Assembly (NCBI GenBank): GCA_036365515.1
Contig: CM070876.1
Location: forward strand, 92,687,800-92,751,799
Direction of reading: 5' to 3'
DNA from: Torymus aiolomorphi
Lineage: Eukaryota; Arthropoda; Insecta; Hymenoptera; Torymidae
DNA length: 64,000 nucleotides
The translations under genes were made by a program, and so were the position numbers. Below, piece after piece: positions 19,531 to 30,364 of this stretch. Every line of letters starts with the position of its first letter. The first letter of the stretch is position 1. A model generated the notes under the pieces. It was not told where the DNA came from and ran no database searches. It was given only the letters and a program-made list of their open reading frames with translations.

Positions 19531-19780
19531 AAGATGTTTGTGCGGTGTGAAGGTTAGACACGTACGAAATAAACAGAGGAAAGTGCACGGGTGACGAGAA
19601 AAAAGTTAGTTGAAATAAAAAGTGGTTTGGTTTGATCGTGGTTATTGTTTTTTAAACGTATGGACGGGAGCGTCCGAGAAAAATATGTTTGTGCGGTGTG
19701 AAGGTTAGACACGTACGAAATAGACAGAGGAAAGTGCACGTGTGACGAGAAAAAAGAGTTAATTGAAATAAAAAGTGGTG
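19531..19780. repeat. Tandem duplication, about 154-bp period
   Basis: GATGTTTGTGCGGTGTGAAG... to AAATAAAAAGTGGT occurs at 19530-19626 and again at 19684-19781 with few changes, separated by a unique GATCGTGGTTATTG segment. Confidence 0.85.
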
Positions 19781-19804
19781 TTGTCTTTTTTAATGAATGT
19801 GTTT

Positions 19805-19875
19805 CTGATGCCCGCCCCGACCAGCAAAACCTCGGCTTCGCCTCGGTCTTGCAAATGTCGGGCGGGCATCAGACC
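19805..19875. mobile_element. GC-rich hairpin (MITE-like) with CTCGGCTTCGCCTCGG core
   Basis: Arms TCTGATGCCCGCCCCGAC and its inverted copy GTCGGGCGGGCATCAGA enclose a centre with CTCGGCTTCGCCTCGG, itself palindromic. Confidence 0.75.
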
Positions 19876-20102
19876 ATCTGTACAATAGCGAAAGTAGCAG
19901 ACGCCCAAAAAACCAGCTCTCTACGCCGGTCCGAAAGAAAAAACAGTCGGTAATATCGACCGAGCTACCCAAAGCGGCCGACAGAGGCACTACTATCGAG
20001 CGGGCCGAAAGAAAAACTAACACTCAAACACAGCTAGCAGACGACAACGCAATTTTATCAATTATTTAACAATTACAGAACGTACTTTCGGCCGGGGAGT
20101 AA

Positions 20103-20246
20103 GAAAAATAGTATACAATACTTGGACCGGAAATTGGATGCCCTGGCCGTGCGTTATGACGCCCTCGGCTTCGCCTCGGGCGTCATACAACGCACGGCCC
20201 AGAAATCCAATTTCCGGCCCACGTATCGTAATATACTATTTTTTGC
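20103..20246. mobile_element. About 143-bp near-perfect hairpin with the same GC-rich core
   Basis: Arms AAAAATAGTATACAATAC..., CCGGAAATTGGAT, GGCCGTGCGTTATGACGCC and CTCGGC run into the inverted arms around TTC at about 20171-20176. The loop region CTCGGCTTCGCCTCGG equals that of the hairpin at 19805. Confidence 0.82.
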
Positions 20247-20345
20247 TTCTTCAAAGAGGAAGCTTTATAACGGTGAAAAAAATTTTTGAAACAAAAAATG
20301 TTCAAAAATACGTTTTAAGACTTTTGGCGCTAAAATTACGGGTCA
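20240..20345 (+). repeat. Second copy of the AGGAAGCTTTRTAACGGTGAAA repeat
   Basis: AGAGGAAGCTTTATAACGG (20256-20274) and CTTTTGGCGC are the inverted partners of 17650-17740. Confidence 0.7.
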
Positions 20346-20559
20346 CAAGTTCAATTTTGATTTCAACAATATTAGAATTTTAGATGAAGAAAGTTCTTAT
20401 TTTAAACGTTTAGTGTCTCAAATGATTTTTATTTCCAAGTTCAATAGTGTTAATAGAATACAAGATACGCAAAATTTAAAATTTGTTTTTATAAATTTCA
20501 TTTATTATTTGTTATAATACTTGCATGTTACCCGTTTATTTCATATTTTGTAATTTTAT

Positions 20560-20930
20560 TTTTCTCTGAGCTTTTGATTGTATACATGTGTTTATAATTG
20601 CTGGAATTTCGGCCTTACATCACTATTCCTCAGGTTACTAATAGACGTCGTATCGACTACAGACGTATAAAAATTTCTTATTATGACTTATTGTTGCTCA
20701 ATTGTGATTATTTCTTTAGACTATAACCTGTATGTCGAATTTTGTAAGTTTTGTTAATTTTATTCAACGTGATTTTTGTATAAATAGTGATAACACCAAA
20801 TATTGTTCTTATTTTATAGTGACTTGAAAAGGGCTACTATAATATAGCCGAAACGTCGTCAATCAATAAAGTAATTTTGATAGCATCGCCCATTGTTTCA
20901 TTTTGGTGTTTTTTGATTTTTTAATTTGTC
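20560..20930 (+). mobile_element. 3' end of a second Penelope-type family with degraded hammerhead
   Basis: At 20823-20857: a core-like CTTGAAAAG, stem II GGGCTA/TAGCC with an 8-nt loop, then GAAACGTC. Relative to the hammerhead consensus CTGANGA the first core strand is mutated. The tail CAATAAAG...TTGATTTTTTAATTTG follows. No coding part is seen. Confidence 0.55.
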
Positions 20931-21440
20931 TCAGCCAGTATTACTTAATAAACTAAATTTTTATTAAAAGGTCTTTAAATTACCTACAATTTCTTTTTTT
21001 AAATTTAAATTATCTCTAGCCTGTCATTTGTTATTAATGAAAATATGGTTTATATTTCTTTAATTAATATCCCAAAAAATTTTTCATTTTTCCACTCAAA
21101 ATTTTTACCACTTATTACACTTATCGAGTGAAACATTGTGTTAAAATTTGAACAGGTTATCTGAAGAGGAAAAAATGTGTGTTTTCTTTCCTTTAAGATA
21201 ACAGGAGTAAAAGTCAATGAATCGTTTTGAAATTTTGCAGAGAATTAGCTTTTTTATATCTAAGGAGTCAGTTCTTTGCCGAAAAAAATCTGGCTGTTGT
21301 GACCAAAGATATTTGGAGTTAAAATTTTTTTATAAATTTCTTATATTTGAATTTTTTAAAAGAATATTCGATTGATTGACTTAAATTTTTTTACCACTTA
21401 TCGAGTATGACATTGTGTTAACATTTCAAGAGGTTATGAT
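20895..21440. repeat. Right arm of the long inverted repeat (partner 16305-17425)
   Basis: Inverted single copy of the 305-bp unit (TTTTTACCACTTATTACAC, ATTCGATTGATTGACTTAAA) plus the AGCCAGTATTACTTAAT and ATTACCTACAATTTC segments. Confidence 0.75.
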
Positions 21441-21861
21441 GGTCAACATTTTTTTACTGATTCCAAATTAACCCCAAAACACAAATATAAAGTTTTGTTA
21501 GAGTCTATAACCCCAGGGTCCATTATTTCTTTAGTCACTTGTATATAGCAACTCTGAAAGAATAAACTATAGAACACTGTATAATCCCGGAAATAACGCC
21601 TATTCTATTATATATATGATATGTTTGTAAATTGGTACTTTTGAGGAGATGTGAACCTTTCGCTCAGAGTTCGGACAATGCGACTAAACAAATAATGACC
21701 CTCAGGTTACCGACTCTGGGAAAAGGAGGTATAGATTTCTCCTCAAAAGTCGCGATTCTTGCTTTGAGAAATTTCAGGAGTTTCTTCAAAATGTCGACAT
21801 CTCTTCAAAAGTACCGATCTGTACGTTGATATCTCTTCAAATATACCAATTCCCATAGTTA

Positions 21862-21862
<1 letters not shown>

Positions 21863-21907
<45 letters not shown>
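21863..21907. repeat. (TA)n microsatellite at the LTR insertion site
   Basis: About 22 AT units immediately before the solo LTR. Confidence 0.95.
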
Positions 21908-21910
<3 letters not shown>

Positions 21911-22961
21911 AACGGGATGGCTATTGCGGGAAAATCCCAACAAGCCACAAGCCAGCGATGCCCTAGAACACGGTGCCGCGGATGTCAGACTAAAATGACT
22001 TGCCCGGGGATCTGCTCCTGGAATCCCGAAAACAACGCGAAGATCGCACACGAACTTCGCTTTCCAACTAATTGGATCGCTGAGTGAAAAGCGCGCGGCC
22101 GCTATGCTCAGATATGAAAACGACCGGCGGAGTCATTTTCCCGCGGAGGCGGCGGTATCCGGGAGAAGGACAGGTTGTAATGAACAACGCGACGAGTAAC
22201 TAGATCTTACAGTATATTAAAATCAATAACACTTACATGCACAACGCACGTGCTTATTAAAACAAATTGTTAGTTCGCGCGCGACAGTTAATATTCAAAC
22301 GCGCGAACAATATGGCGCGCGGCGAAGCTGCTATTCTCGCGCGCGGCGGGCTGACACACACCCGCACGTACACGGCACAGAAAGCTTGCACGGGGCGATT
22401 TCCGTGCGAGCCTTTACAATAAACCCGCAAGAGGAGAGTAGAAAACTTACGTTAAGAGGGAGCAGCCGGTGCACTCGGCTCTCTCTCGCTCTGTCGCTCG
22501 CACAGCAGTTGCGCTCTCTTTCTCTCTCTCTCTCTCTCTTGCTCGCTGTATTGGGTCGGCAGGCGGGCTGGCTGCTGGCTCCTCGCTCGCAGTCTCGTGT
22601 GGCTCACGCGGCTCGGGATCGCTCTCTCTCTCTCTCTCTCTCTGTCTCTCTTTCGCACGTACACACTATATCGGCGCCTCCACTACTCTTGCGGTAATCC
22701 TAAAACACAATAGGACGGCGCGGACGAGGTAACTTACGAGAGACACGGAGGAGATGCTTTCGGCGCGAAGGCAGACACAAAGATGGTTGCCGTGACTCGC
22801 ATAAATCCGTAGCAGCTTCGCGGGTACGCGACGGGCATATTACGCGTCGCGAGACCTTTCTAATCCGGTCAGGATGCTCGCGCGCTCGCGCCCCCGGTGA
22901 GCATGCCTGCTCGGCGCGGGTAATTCGAATCTCGAATTACATAACTCGCGCACGCGTTACA
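21908..22961. mobile_element. Solo LTR, about 1,054 bp
   Basis: Begins TGTAACGGGATGG and ends CACGCGTTACA, so TG...CA with a 6-bp TGTAAC/GTTACA inverted end. ATAT is found on both sides (21904-21907 and 22962-22965), compatible with a 4-bp target duplication but ambiguous because the left side is an AT run. The body is GC-rich with CT runs at about 22505-22540 and 22620-22645 and an AATAAA near 22419. No coding region. Probably Gypsy- or Pao-type. Confidence 0.75.
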
Positions 22962-22990
22962 ATATATAAAATTATTTATTTATAAATTAC

Positions 22991-23351
22991 CTCACATAAT
23001 AATTTCAGAATTGAGTCTCTGATTCTCAACGATGGTAGTGATCTGTCTGGCATCGGCGATAACCAATCTGTTAAAATGGAAAGAACGTTGTGTTCTAAAA
23101 ACGCAAGTTGCAGATCATGTTTTTTTAACTGCGACAAAACTTTCGGCAACATTGCAATTTTATTCTTAGCAGGTTTATTAATTTCATTTAGTTTTCTATC
23201 TTCTTCGTAAGCACTTTTCATATCTGACAGTAATTGAGCTATAATGTCATCATTGTCATTGATAATGTCAATATCTTTTCGCTTACGCTTGCGAGATTGT
23301 TCCTCTTTTTTTCTTGCCAACATGAGATCAAAATCTGATAAGGAATCATCA
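22991..23351 (-). CDS. IWS1: IWS1 internal exon (TFIIS N-terminal-like domain)
   Basis: Host gene exon on the minus strand. IWS1 binds SPT6 and RNA polymerase II in elongation and links it to mRNA export. Reading from 23351 down: an acidic DDSLSDFDL start, [41 protein letters not shown], then [40 protein letters not shown] and [19 protein letters not shown]. This is the start of the conserved IWS1 domain. Splice signals agree: a TTATTGTTTTCAG acceptor before 23351 and a GAG|GTAATT donor after 22991. No stop is present. The next exon, coding the rest of the helical domain, is not recognised in the 23 kb downstream, and no earlier exon is seen upstream; large repeat-filled introns would explain this, as would an isolated exon remnant. 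Confidence 0.9.
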
Positions 23352-23732
23352 CTGAAAACAATAAAAAAAGTTAATATAACTAGAATTATAGATTATTCCA
23401 GATTTGTGTATCTGAACTTTTTGTGTGGAACATGTCATTCATTGCAAATAAATATAAAAGGAAATACTTCATAATTATAAAATAAGGAGAAAATTTTAAG
23501 TTAGAAGAGGACGAAGTTTCTTCTTTAATGACTTTAGAGAAAATTTTGTTTAATAAATAACTGAAAAGATCGCAAAATCAGTTTAAAATTTTGTTATTAA
23601 GGTAATAAAAAGGAAATAAATAAAAATTCATAACTAGGGCAAGAGTCCCTATCAGTATGCCTATCCATATTTGTGTCCTTTTTTAGTTCAACACTTTACT
23701 TTAAAAAAGTATATGGAAATTTTCGGGATTTG

Positions 23733-23991
23733 TGGTAAGTAAAGTGAGAAACAATATTGTTAGAAATAATAATTTAAAGTATTTATTAGTGGCAAAGCAC
23801 GTCTGCCTATATCACAGTCAGCACTTCTGCTTTCACCGCAGTCAGAAAGTAGAGTGTGGAGGAACATGCGCAATGCGCCGTTTTCACTTGCACTTCTCTC
23901 GTTGCACGAAATCGTCGCTAACCAAGAGATGGCGCGTCGAGTGCTAATTAGATATAAGATCAAGATATAACATTTACTACTATATCCAACA
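23733..23991 (-). mobile_element. Copia 3' LTR
   Basis: Reading the minus strand, TGTTGGATATAGTAG starts at 23991 after a short AATAAGGCG and runs to about ACTTACCACA at 23733. It directly follows the RNase H end of the Copia frame, as a 3' LTR should. Confidence 0.68.
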
Positions 23992-24099
23992 CGCCTTATT
24001 AAATTTATAATCTTGATCTTTTATAAAAACAATTTTGTCAATATGACTTTCGACTTCGCATACAACTTTATTTTAAATCACTCTCAACGGTTTTCTATT

Positions 24100-26045
24100 T
24101 TTCAAAATTTTGTTTTATTTAGACTTTTGATTAACATATATGCTAAATTAAATTGTGAGTCAATTTTTACAACATCGATTACTCCACTTTCATAGTTTTC
24201 ATTAATGTAGTGATACTGCACTTCGATGTGCATTGAATTTTTTGTAAACTTGCCCAATTTAGCAATCGCATTTGCACCGGAGTTATCTTCACACATCTTA
24301 ATAGGTTTGTGAAATTCTACATTAAATGATTCGCATAATAAATTCCTTACAAACAAGATTTCTGTCACTGCTTCTGACATAACAGTATATTCTGCAAAAG
24401 TTGAACATTTTGTTACCGTACTTTGTTTTATTTTTGCAGCAAATTAAAAGATCATCTACAAAAAGTAGTATGTATATTGGATCTTTGCTTGTGTTATTTA
24501 CATATAAACAATAATCATAGTTACTTCTTATAAATTTCATTTTCTCCATAAATTTATGAAAACAATCATATCATGCTCTCGGACTTTCTCTTAAACCATA
24601 GAGTGCTTTTCTCATTTTGTAAACTTTATTGTCATCTGTTCTATAACATTTAGGTTCATTAACATATACTTCAGTTTTTACATGACCATTCAAAAATGCG
24701 CCATCTCTACATCCATTTGATATATGAGGCGTTTCACGTCAACTGTCCCAGCGCGCGCCGCTGGAGCCCCACATCGTGCTATTTCTAACTCACGTTTATG
24801 ATACTAAAATATACTTAAAAAAATTGTTTGATAAGCGTTTTTGACGTATTTTTTCCTCAGCTTTCCAATGGCGTAAGCAGTTTTTCCGAAATTTTCAATT
24901 TTCACCTTCAAAAAGTACAAAACATGTTATATCTCAAAAAGTGTGTTTTTAATATTTTTTTTGACCCTCTAGATCGAAAGCTGAGCATTTTTTACGTAGG
25001 AAAGGATATTTTCCAAAGAGTGCCCGAGATGTTTTTTGCGAGAAATAGAATGCAAAAGAGTTTTTGAAGATGAAAATGGAAAATTTTGAAAAAACTACCA
25101 ACATCATTGGAAAGCTGAGGAAAAAATACATCGAAAACGCATATCAAACAATTTTTTTAAGTACTTTTTAGTATCATAAACATGAGTTAGAAATAGCAGG
25201 TTTTGGGGCTCGCGCGCCGCGCGCTGGGACAATTGACGTGAAACGCCTCATATAAACAAATTATTTTTACAACAGTATGACAATAAAATTTTCAAAGTTT
25301 GCATTTTACCTATTGATGAATATACATTATCGATATAATCTCTTTGATGGAAACCTCTAACAACTAATCTAGCTTTATACATATTGTCATTCGTTTTCTT
25401 ATAAATCCATTTTACATCTATAATTTTGTTATCTTTTGGTTTTTCAACTATTTGCCAAGTATCATTTTTCTTTAGACTTTCTATCTCTGTATTCATTGCC
25501 TTTTGTCATTGCTAGGATTCATTACAATTTATCGCATCCTCGAATGTATTTGGTACATTATCATTCATGTAATTGACATATATAAAGTGAGTTACAGGAT
25601 TTCCGTATCTATTCACCGGAGTTTTCTTTCTATTCGATTTTCTTTGAATCGTTAAATTGTCTTTACCTTTATTTTTTAATTCCTTTGCATTATTGTTTAC
25701 TTTGTCCTTTATCAAAATTTGTTTTGTTATCTCTATTCGACTCGAAAGTCGACGTAGAAGATAATCGATTGGTTTCGTTTTCATCTACATCATTTTCGTT
25801 TATTTCAGAATCACTATCATATATTTCATTTTGTAATATGTTCATTTTCAGATTCACTATATTGTCTATCCTTTTGGTCATCGACTTTTTTTAAACAAAT
25901 TAATTTGAGTCCATCCTGAACAATTTTTACATGCCCGGCATTTATTACTCTATCATTTATCAAAACTATAACCATTTTGAGTGTAACCTACTAATACGCC
26001 TACTTTAGCTTTATTTGGATATCGGTCGGAAGTAGGCCCACTTTC
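24100..26045 (-). pseudogene. Ty1/Copia pol: integrase C-terminus, RT and RNase H, broken and interrupted
   Basis: Order on the minus strand: end of integrase at 26045-25900 (KVGVLVGYTQNGYSF, then a stop, then VINAGHVKIVQDGLKLI); an acidic/Asn-rich linker (25881-25512, QRKSNRKKTPVNRYGNPV); RT start (25496-25248, EIESLKKNDTWQIVEKPKD, YKARLVVRGFHQ, KMQTLKILLSYC); a MITE insertion (24724-25252); RT remainder (24722-24400, GHVKTEVYVNEPKCYR, KALYGLRESPRA, then LLFVDDLLI with the FVDD catalytic box); RNase H (24380-24102, SEAVTEILFVRNLL, CEDNSGANAIAKLGKFTKNS, HIEVQYHYINENYESGVI). Several frameshifts and stops. The gag, protease and 5' LTR are missing on the right. Confidence 0.88.
24724..25252. mobile_element. 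About 0.53-kb foldback MITE inserted in Copia RT
   Basis: Terminal inverted repeats of roughly 150 bp: ATATGAGGCGTTTCACGTCA, GTCCCAGCGCGCG, TTCTAACTCACGTTTATGATACTAAAA and TTCCTCAGCTTTCCAATG on the left match the right end inverted. The ORF at 24828-25067 lies inside and has no resemblance to a transposase. Removing the MITE makes the Copia RT reading continuous. The outer TATATGAG...CTCATATA hides the target duplication. Confidence 0.88.
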
Positions 26046-26109
26046 TGAAAGGTCTTGAAATTTCCTATCTACCCATATTTTTGTCGGACCGATCGGATAT
26101 TACTAACAA

Positions 26110-26790
26110 GGAAGGTACCCCAACCCGAACTCTCGGATTTCAATAATATTTGGATACGTTGTAGTACTTTAAAAAGTAAGTGACACGTAATTTTTATCTG
26201 CTAATTCGTTGATTTAAGGGCTGAAAATGACCCTTAAAGTTTACCCCCAAAAACAGTTTTTTTTGTATATCTCCGGGACGAATTGGAATTTTTTTATGAA
26301 TCAAACGCCAGTTTATTTGTTACAAAAAGACGCTTATACGGACGTGAATTTTATGCTAAGGGGTTGTAGCGCTTATTTTTTATAAGGGTGAATGTGATTT
26401 TTTAACGTTTATTTTGGCATAGAAATTATGAAAGTTTCTGAAATTGATTGGAAGTTGTACTATTATCAAGCAAATTAAAAACTAAATTCGCGTATTGTTG
26501 AATTTTTGAAGAAATTTATTGCACGGGGTGACTTACCCCCAAAAATAGTTTTTTCAATATCCCGAGCACGAATTAGAATATTTTAATGAAACAAACGTCA
26601 GTTTATTTCTTATTAAGAGACGCTCACGTGGACGTGACTTTAATGCTAAGGGGTTGCAATTCCTAATTTGGTAACGGTTATTGTGACTTTTTAAACATTT
26701 TTTATCACACAGAAATTGCTAACATATCCCAACCAGAAATCTCTGATTTCAATAATGTTTGGATATGCGGTACATTAAAAAAAAACCGCT
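26110..26790. repeat. Two diverged direct repeats, AT-rich
   Basis: CCCAAAAACAGTTTTTT..., CAAACGCCAGTTTATTTGTTA, GGACGTGAATTTTATGCTAA (26260-26450) recurs as a diverged copy at 26536-26720; the flanking word CTCTGATTTCAATAATRTTTGGATA occurs at about 26130 and 26740. No gene. Confidence 0.75.
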
Positions 26791-27861
26791 GCCAATTCAT
26801 TGGCCCGTGGCTTTCTCAAACTTAATATGCTTAATCCTTTAATGAATTTTTAATAACAAAATTTATAATTTTTGCAACAATTTATGACATAATTATAATT
26901 AAATTCATTTATGAAGATTAAAAAGAATTAATTTTTAAATTATGCGTAAAATATGAATAAAATAATAGGTCTGATTTTTTTTTTAAATTATGTGTGAAAA
27001 ATAAATAAAGTAATTGATTGTAATATTATCGTCAAAACTTTTTAAAATTCCTAATTAACCTTTACTTCAAATTATATTTTCTTTGTAAAATTTCACACAG
27101 AGGGTACTTGTCTCTAGTAGTATGCTGTCCGTATTTGTGTGCTCTTTCTGCAATTTCCGATCTAACAGAAAAGTTCTAACCTTAAAAATAATAAATGGCT
27201 ATTACAAAACAAAAGCAGGTATACAACACGCGCACATTGGCGCATGTCATTTCCATTTTCTAGTATACATAAATATGTTCCCGAATAATTACGATTTTAA
27301 AAGAGGGTTAAAATAATTTTAACCTCAAATATCTCTGAAATTCATAAACGAATTCTTTTACCCTAAGAATTCTTCTAATAAATAATATACAAACACTACA
27401 TCTCCACCAAATTTCAAAGAAAATAAAACAATTTTAATCTAGTTATATTGTGCGACAACAAAGAAAGTCATTTTCAAAAATACTAAAATTTAAAATATCA
27501 AACATCTCAAAAAATAACCATATAATCTGGATGAAACTTTACGCAGGTATTGCTTATATCGCATAGAAAATAGTCTATAAATTTCAAGCTGATACATGAA
27601 GTCGTCATTGAGAAATTACGATTTTGAAAAAAAACCGTAAAAGAATTTTAAACTTAAATATCTCTAAAAATCATGAGACAATTCTTTCCCTGTTGAAACC
27701 GCACCATGAAACCATATAAAATAATTGATGAATGAGGATAATATAGGTTTCTGCACCCGCACATACACATTAAAACCACTATAATGTAAATAATTTCAAA
27801 ACAAGTAAAGTTAATAAGAATTTTCTCATTAAAAATATTACTTATGTCGACTGCAATTTAA
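26791..27861. other. AT-rich stretch, nothing recognised
   Basis: Long A/T-rich low-complexity sequence. One 64-codon frame at 27122 has no family features. TTTTAACCTCAAATATCTCT-like words (27318 and 27650) are shared with the 305-bp repeat family and with the right end of the window. Confidence 0.5.
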
Positions 27862-28032
27862 TATCAACTGATAAGAATTTTTCCATCGGTCTTACAGTCT
27901 TACAAATTAAATTAAAATAATTAATATTTATGGCAGTCAGATTGCCCTTGTTTAAATAAAAACTTAATTAAATTCTGGAAAAAACTTTGTTAGCAAAGGA
28001 CGATCTGACTGCCCACCACCACCACATTGTCC

Positions 28033-28064
28033 GACGTTTCGAGCCTGCTCCGGCTCCTCCTCAG
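28033..28064 (-). ncRNA. Hammerhead ribozyme motif of the left Penelope-like copy
   Basis: On the minus strand: CTGAGGA, stem II GGAGCC/GGCTC, then GAAACGTC. This fits the minimal type I hammerhead of Penelope-like elements, in which stem III is only the A-C/G-T pairs of GAAACGTC. Confidence 0.75.
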
Positions 28065-28349
28065 GGACTGAAATAAAACCCGCGATACACCTCCTTATAT
28101 ACCATGCACCCATACCCCCTTCTTTTCTCTTACCCCACCACCCTCCACATTCCCCTCTCCAACTTGCCATTCTCACTTAAATTAATAAAGAATGATAAAT
28201 GTTATCTAATTTACTTGACTCTATCATTAAATTTACATTATTCCGATTTCTTAGAATGTGAATACTTTCAAGGCTTTCCCTCTTATATTTATTCTTAATC
28301 CCCTGTTCCAAAATATCCACACTCCCAAAATCGAAAGAATGCAAACTAT

Positions 28350-28715
28350 TTAAACAATGTTCTTCAAACCCGATGTACAACTTGAGCTGCGTAAACTATA
28401 TTGATGTTCATATATTCTCTTTTTCAAATATCTATCCGTTTGACCAATATAACAACCATTACAATCCCTACAATTAATTTTATAAACAACTCCCGATTTC
28501 AAACATTTATCATCCTTGTCTTTACAATTACTAAATAACCTTTCTAAATTATTATCATTTCTAAAGAAAACTTGAATATTATGTTTACTAAAAACCCTTC
28601 TAATCCTTTCCGACAAACCTCTAACATATGGTAAACTAAAATATGCATTCTTTCCATTTCTATTCCTTGTTTGATTATCTACCCGCTGCTTCAATCCACC
28701 ATTATATTTTATCAA
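28350..28715 (-). pseudogene. Penelope-like GIY-YIG endonuclease domain (left copy), frameshifted
   Basis: Minus-strand frame with KNAYFSLPYVRGLSERIRRV, then GVVYKINCRDCNGCYIGQT, the GIY-YIG start (VYKINC...CYIGQT), then RYLKKRIYEHQYSLR. The Arg/His/Glu helix residues are present. It ends early at SGLKNIV because one base is missing compared with the right copy; the last about 50 codons continue in the next frame (28377-28177). It would nick DNA to prime reverse transcription. Confidence 0.85.
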
Positions 28716-29424
28716 TAAATTTTACGGGATAACTATTTTTAATAAATGTTTCTCTAACTAAATTTAAATTCTTTTTCCTAAAATCTTTATGTGACAATTT
28801 AATCGCTCTGTCAATGACACCTTTGATCGCACCTGTCTTGTTTCCGAATTGGTGGTGAGAATCAAAATTTAAAAATCTACCTGACCATGTAGGTTTTCTA
28901 TACCAATCTAATTTCACTCTATTATTATTACCTCTAATGACTCTAATATCTAAAAAACTCACTTGATAATCTTTCTCAACTTCTTTTGTGAATTTAATTC
29001 TATCATGGATAGAATTAAACACATCCACCATTTCATCCACAAAACATTCTGGTACAACTGCAAAAATGTCATCAACATATCTTTTAAAAATAATTGGCTG
29101 AAAAACCAACTTAGACAAAGCAATACTTTCCAATTTTTCCATTACTAAATTGGCTATAACAGGTGACAAAGGTGATCCCATTGGACAACCATATCTTTGT
29201 TCATATAGACTATTATCAAAAGAAAAAATTGTGTTTTTAAAAACCAAATTAAGTGCCTTTATAAATTCATCTTTTGTTAAACTAGTATGTACTTTAATTT
29301 CAGACCATTTATCTTGTATAATATCATTCAACAACTCTAAAGGTATATTTGTAAACAAAGATACTACATCCAATGAAACCTCTTTTAAAAATAATTGGCT
29401 GAAAAACCAACTTAGACAAAGCAA
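28702..29424 (-). pseudogene. Penelope-like reverse transcriptase, central and C-terminal part
   Basis: Minus-strand frame: VSLDVVSLFTNIPLELL (first catalytic Asp), YEQRYGCPMGSPLSPVIANL, FKRYVDDIFAVVPE (YVDD catalytic box), VSFLDIRVIRG, LDWYRKPTWSGRFLNF. All are diagnostic for Penelope-like RT, which is close to telomerase RT. Upstream RT fingers are absent; the frame starts in a duplicated junction (IFKRG/FLKEVSLDV). A frame change at about 28710 separates it from the GIY-YIG frame. Incomplete. Confidence 0.88.
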
Positions 29425-29685
29425 TACTTTCCAATTTTTCCATTACTAAATTGGCTATAACAGGTGACAAAGGTGATCCCATTGGACAACCATATCTTTG
29501 TTCATATAGACTATTATCAAAAGAAAAAATTGTGTTTTTAAAAACCAAATTAAGTGCCTTTATAAATTCATCTTTTGTTAAACTAGTATGTACTTTAATT
29601 TCAGACCATTTATCTTGTATAATATCATTCAACAACTCTAAAGGTATATTTGTAAACAAAGATACTACATCCAATGAAACCAATT
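29084..29685 (-). repeat. 301-bp direct duplication inside the Penelope RT
   Basis: The segment from CTTTTAAAAATAATTGGC (29084) to CATCCAATGAAAC (about 29380) repeats at 29385-29682, essentially without change. The second copy re-encodes DVVSLFTNIP to VFQPIIFKR and then joins the inverted right copy. Confidence 0.9.
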
Positions 29686-30252
29686 ATTGATAAAATGATT
29701 GATGAGAGAGTGTGGGAAATTTATAATGGTGGATTGAAGCAGCGGGTAGATAATCAAACAAGGAATAGAAATGGAAAGAATGCATATTTTAGTTTACCAT
29801 ATGTTAGAGGTTTGTCGGAAAGGATTAGAAGGGTTTTTAGTAAACATAATATTCAAGTTTTCTTTAGAAATGATAATAATTTAGAAAGGTTATTTAGTAA
29901 TTGTAAAGATAAGGATGATAAATGTTTGAAATCGGGAGTTGTTTATAAAATTAATTGTAGGGATTGTAATGGTTGTTATATTGGTCAAACGGGTAGATAT
30001 TTGAAAAAGAGAATATATGAACATCAATATAGTTTACGCAGCTCAAGTTGTACATCGGGTTTGAAAGAACATTGTTTAAATAGTTTGCATTCTTTCGATT
30101 TTGGGAGTGTGGATATTTTGGAACAGGGGATTAAGAATAAATATAAGAGGGAAAGCCTTGAAAGTATTCACATTCTAAGAAATCGGAATAATGTAAATTT
30201 AATGATAGAGTCAAGTAAATTAGATAACATTTATCATTCTTTATTAATTTAA
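29674..30252 (+). pseudogene. Penelope-like GIY-YIG endonuclease domain (right copy), RT part missing
   Basis: 192 codons on the plus strand with the same GIY-YIG domain as the left copy (GVVYKINCRDCNGCYIGQT, RYLKKRIYEHQYSLR) and an intact C-terminus (LKEHCLNSLHSFDFGSVDIL, RESLESIHILRNRNNVNLM, SKLDNIYHSLLI). The domain itself is uninterrupted, but the RT that should precede it is absent, the frame starting at the inversion junction. It is 3'-flanked by the usual tail with hammerhead. Confidence 0.85.
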
Positions 30253-30364
30253 GTGAGAATGGCAAGTTGGAGAGGGGAATGTGGATGGTGGTGGGGTAAG
30301 AGAAAAGAAGGGGGTATGGGTGCATGGTATATAAGGAGGTGTATCGCGGGTTTTATTTCAGTCC

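Noticed and set aside
22386..22732. Frames of about 70-103 codons on both strands
   Set aside because: They lie inside the solo LTR and are driven by CT runs.
23760..23963. 67-codon minus-strand frame
   Set aside because: It lies inside the Copia 3' LTR.
29150..29690. Plus-strand frames beginning MAITGDKGDPIGQ
   Set aside because: Shadows of the minus-strand Penelope RT, duplicated with it.
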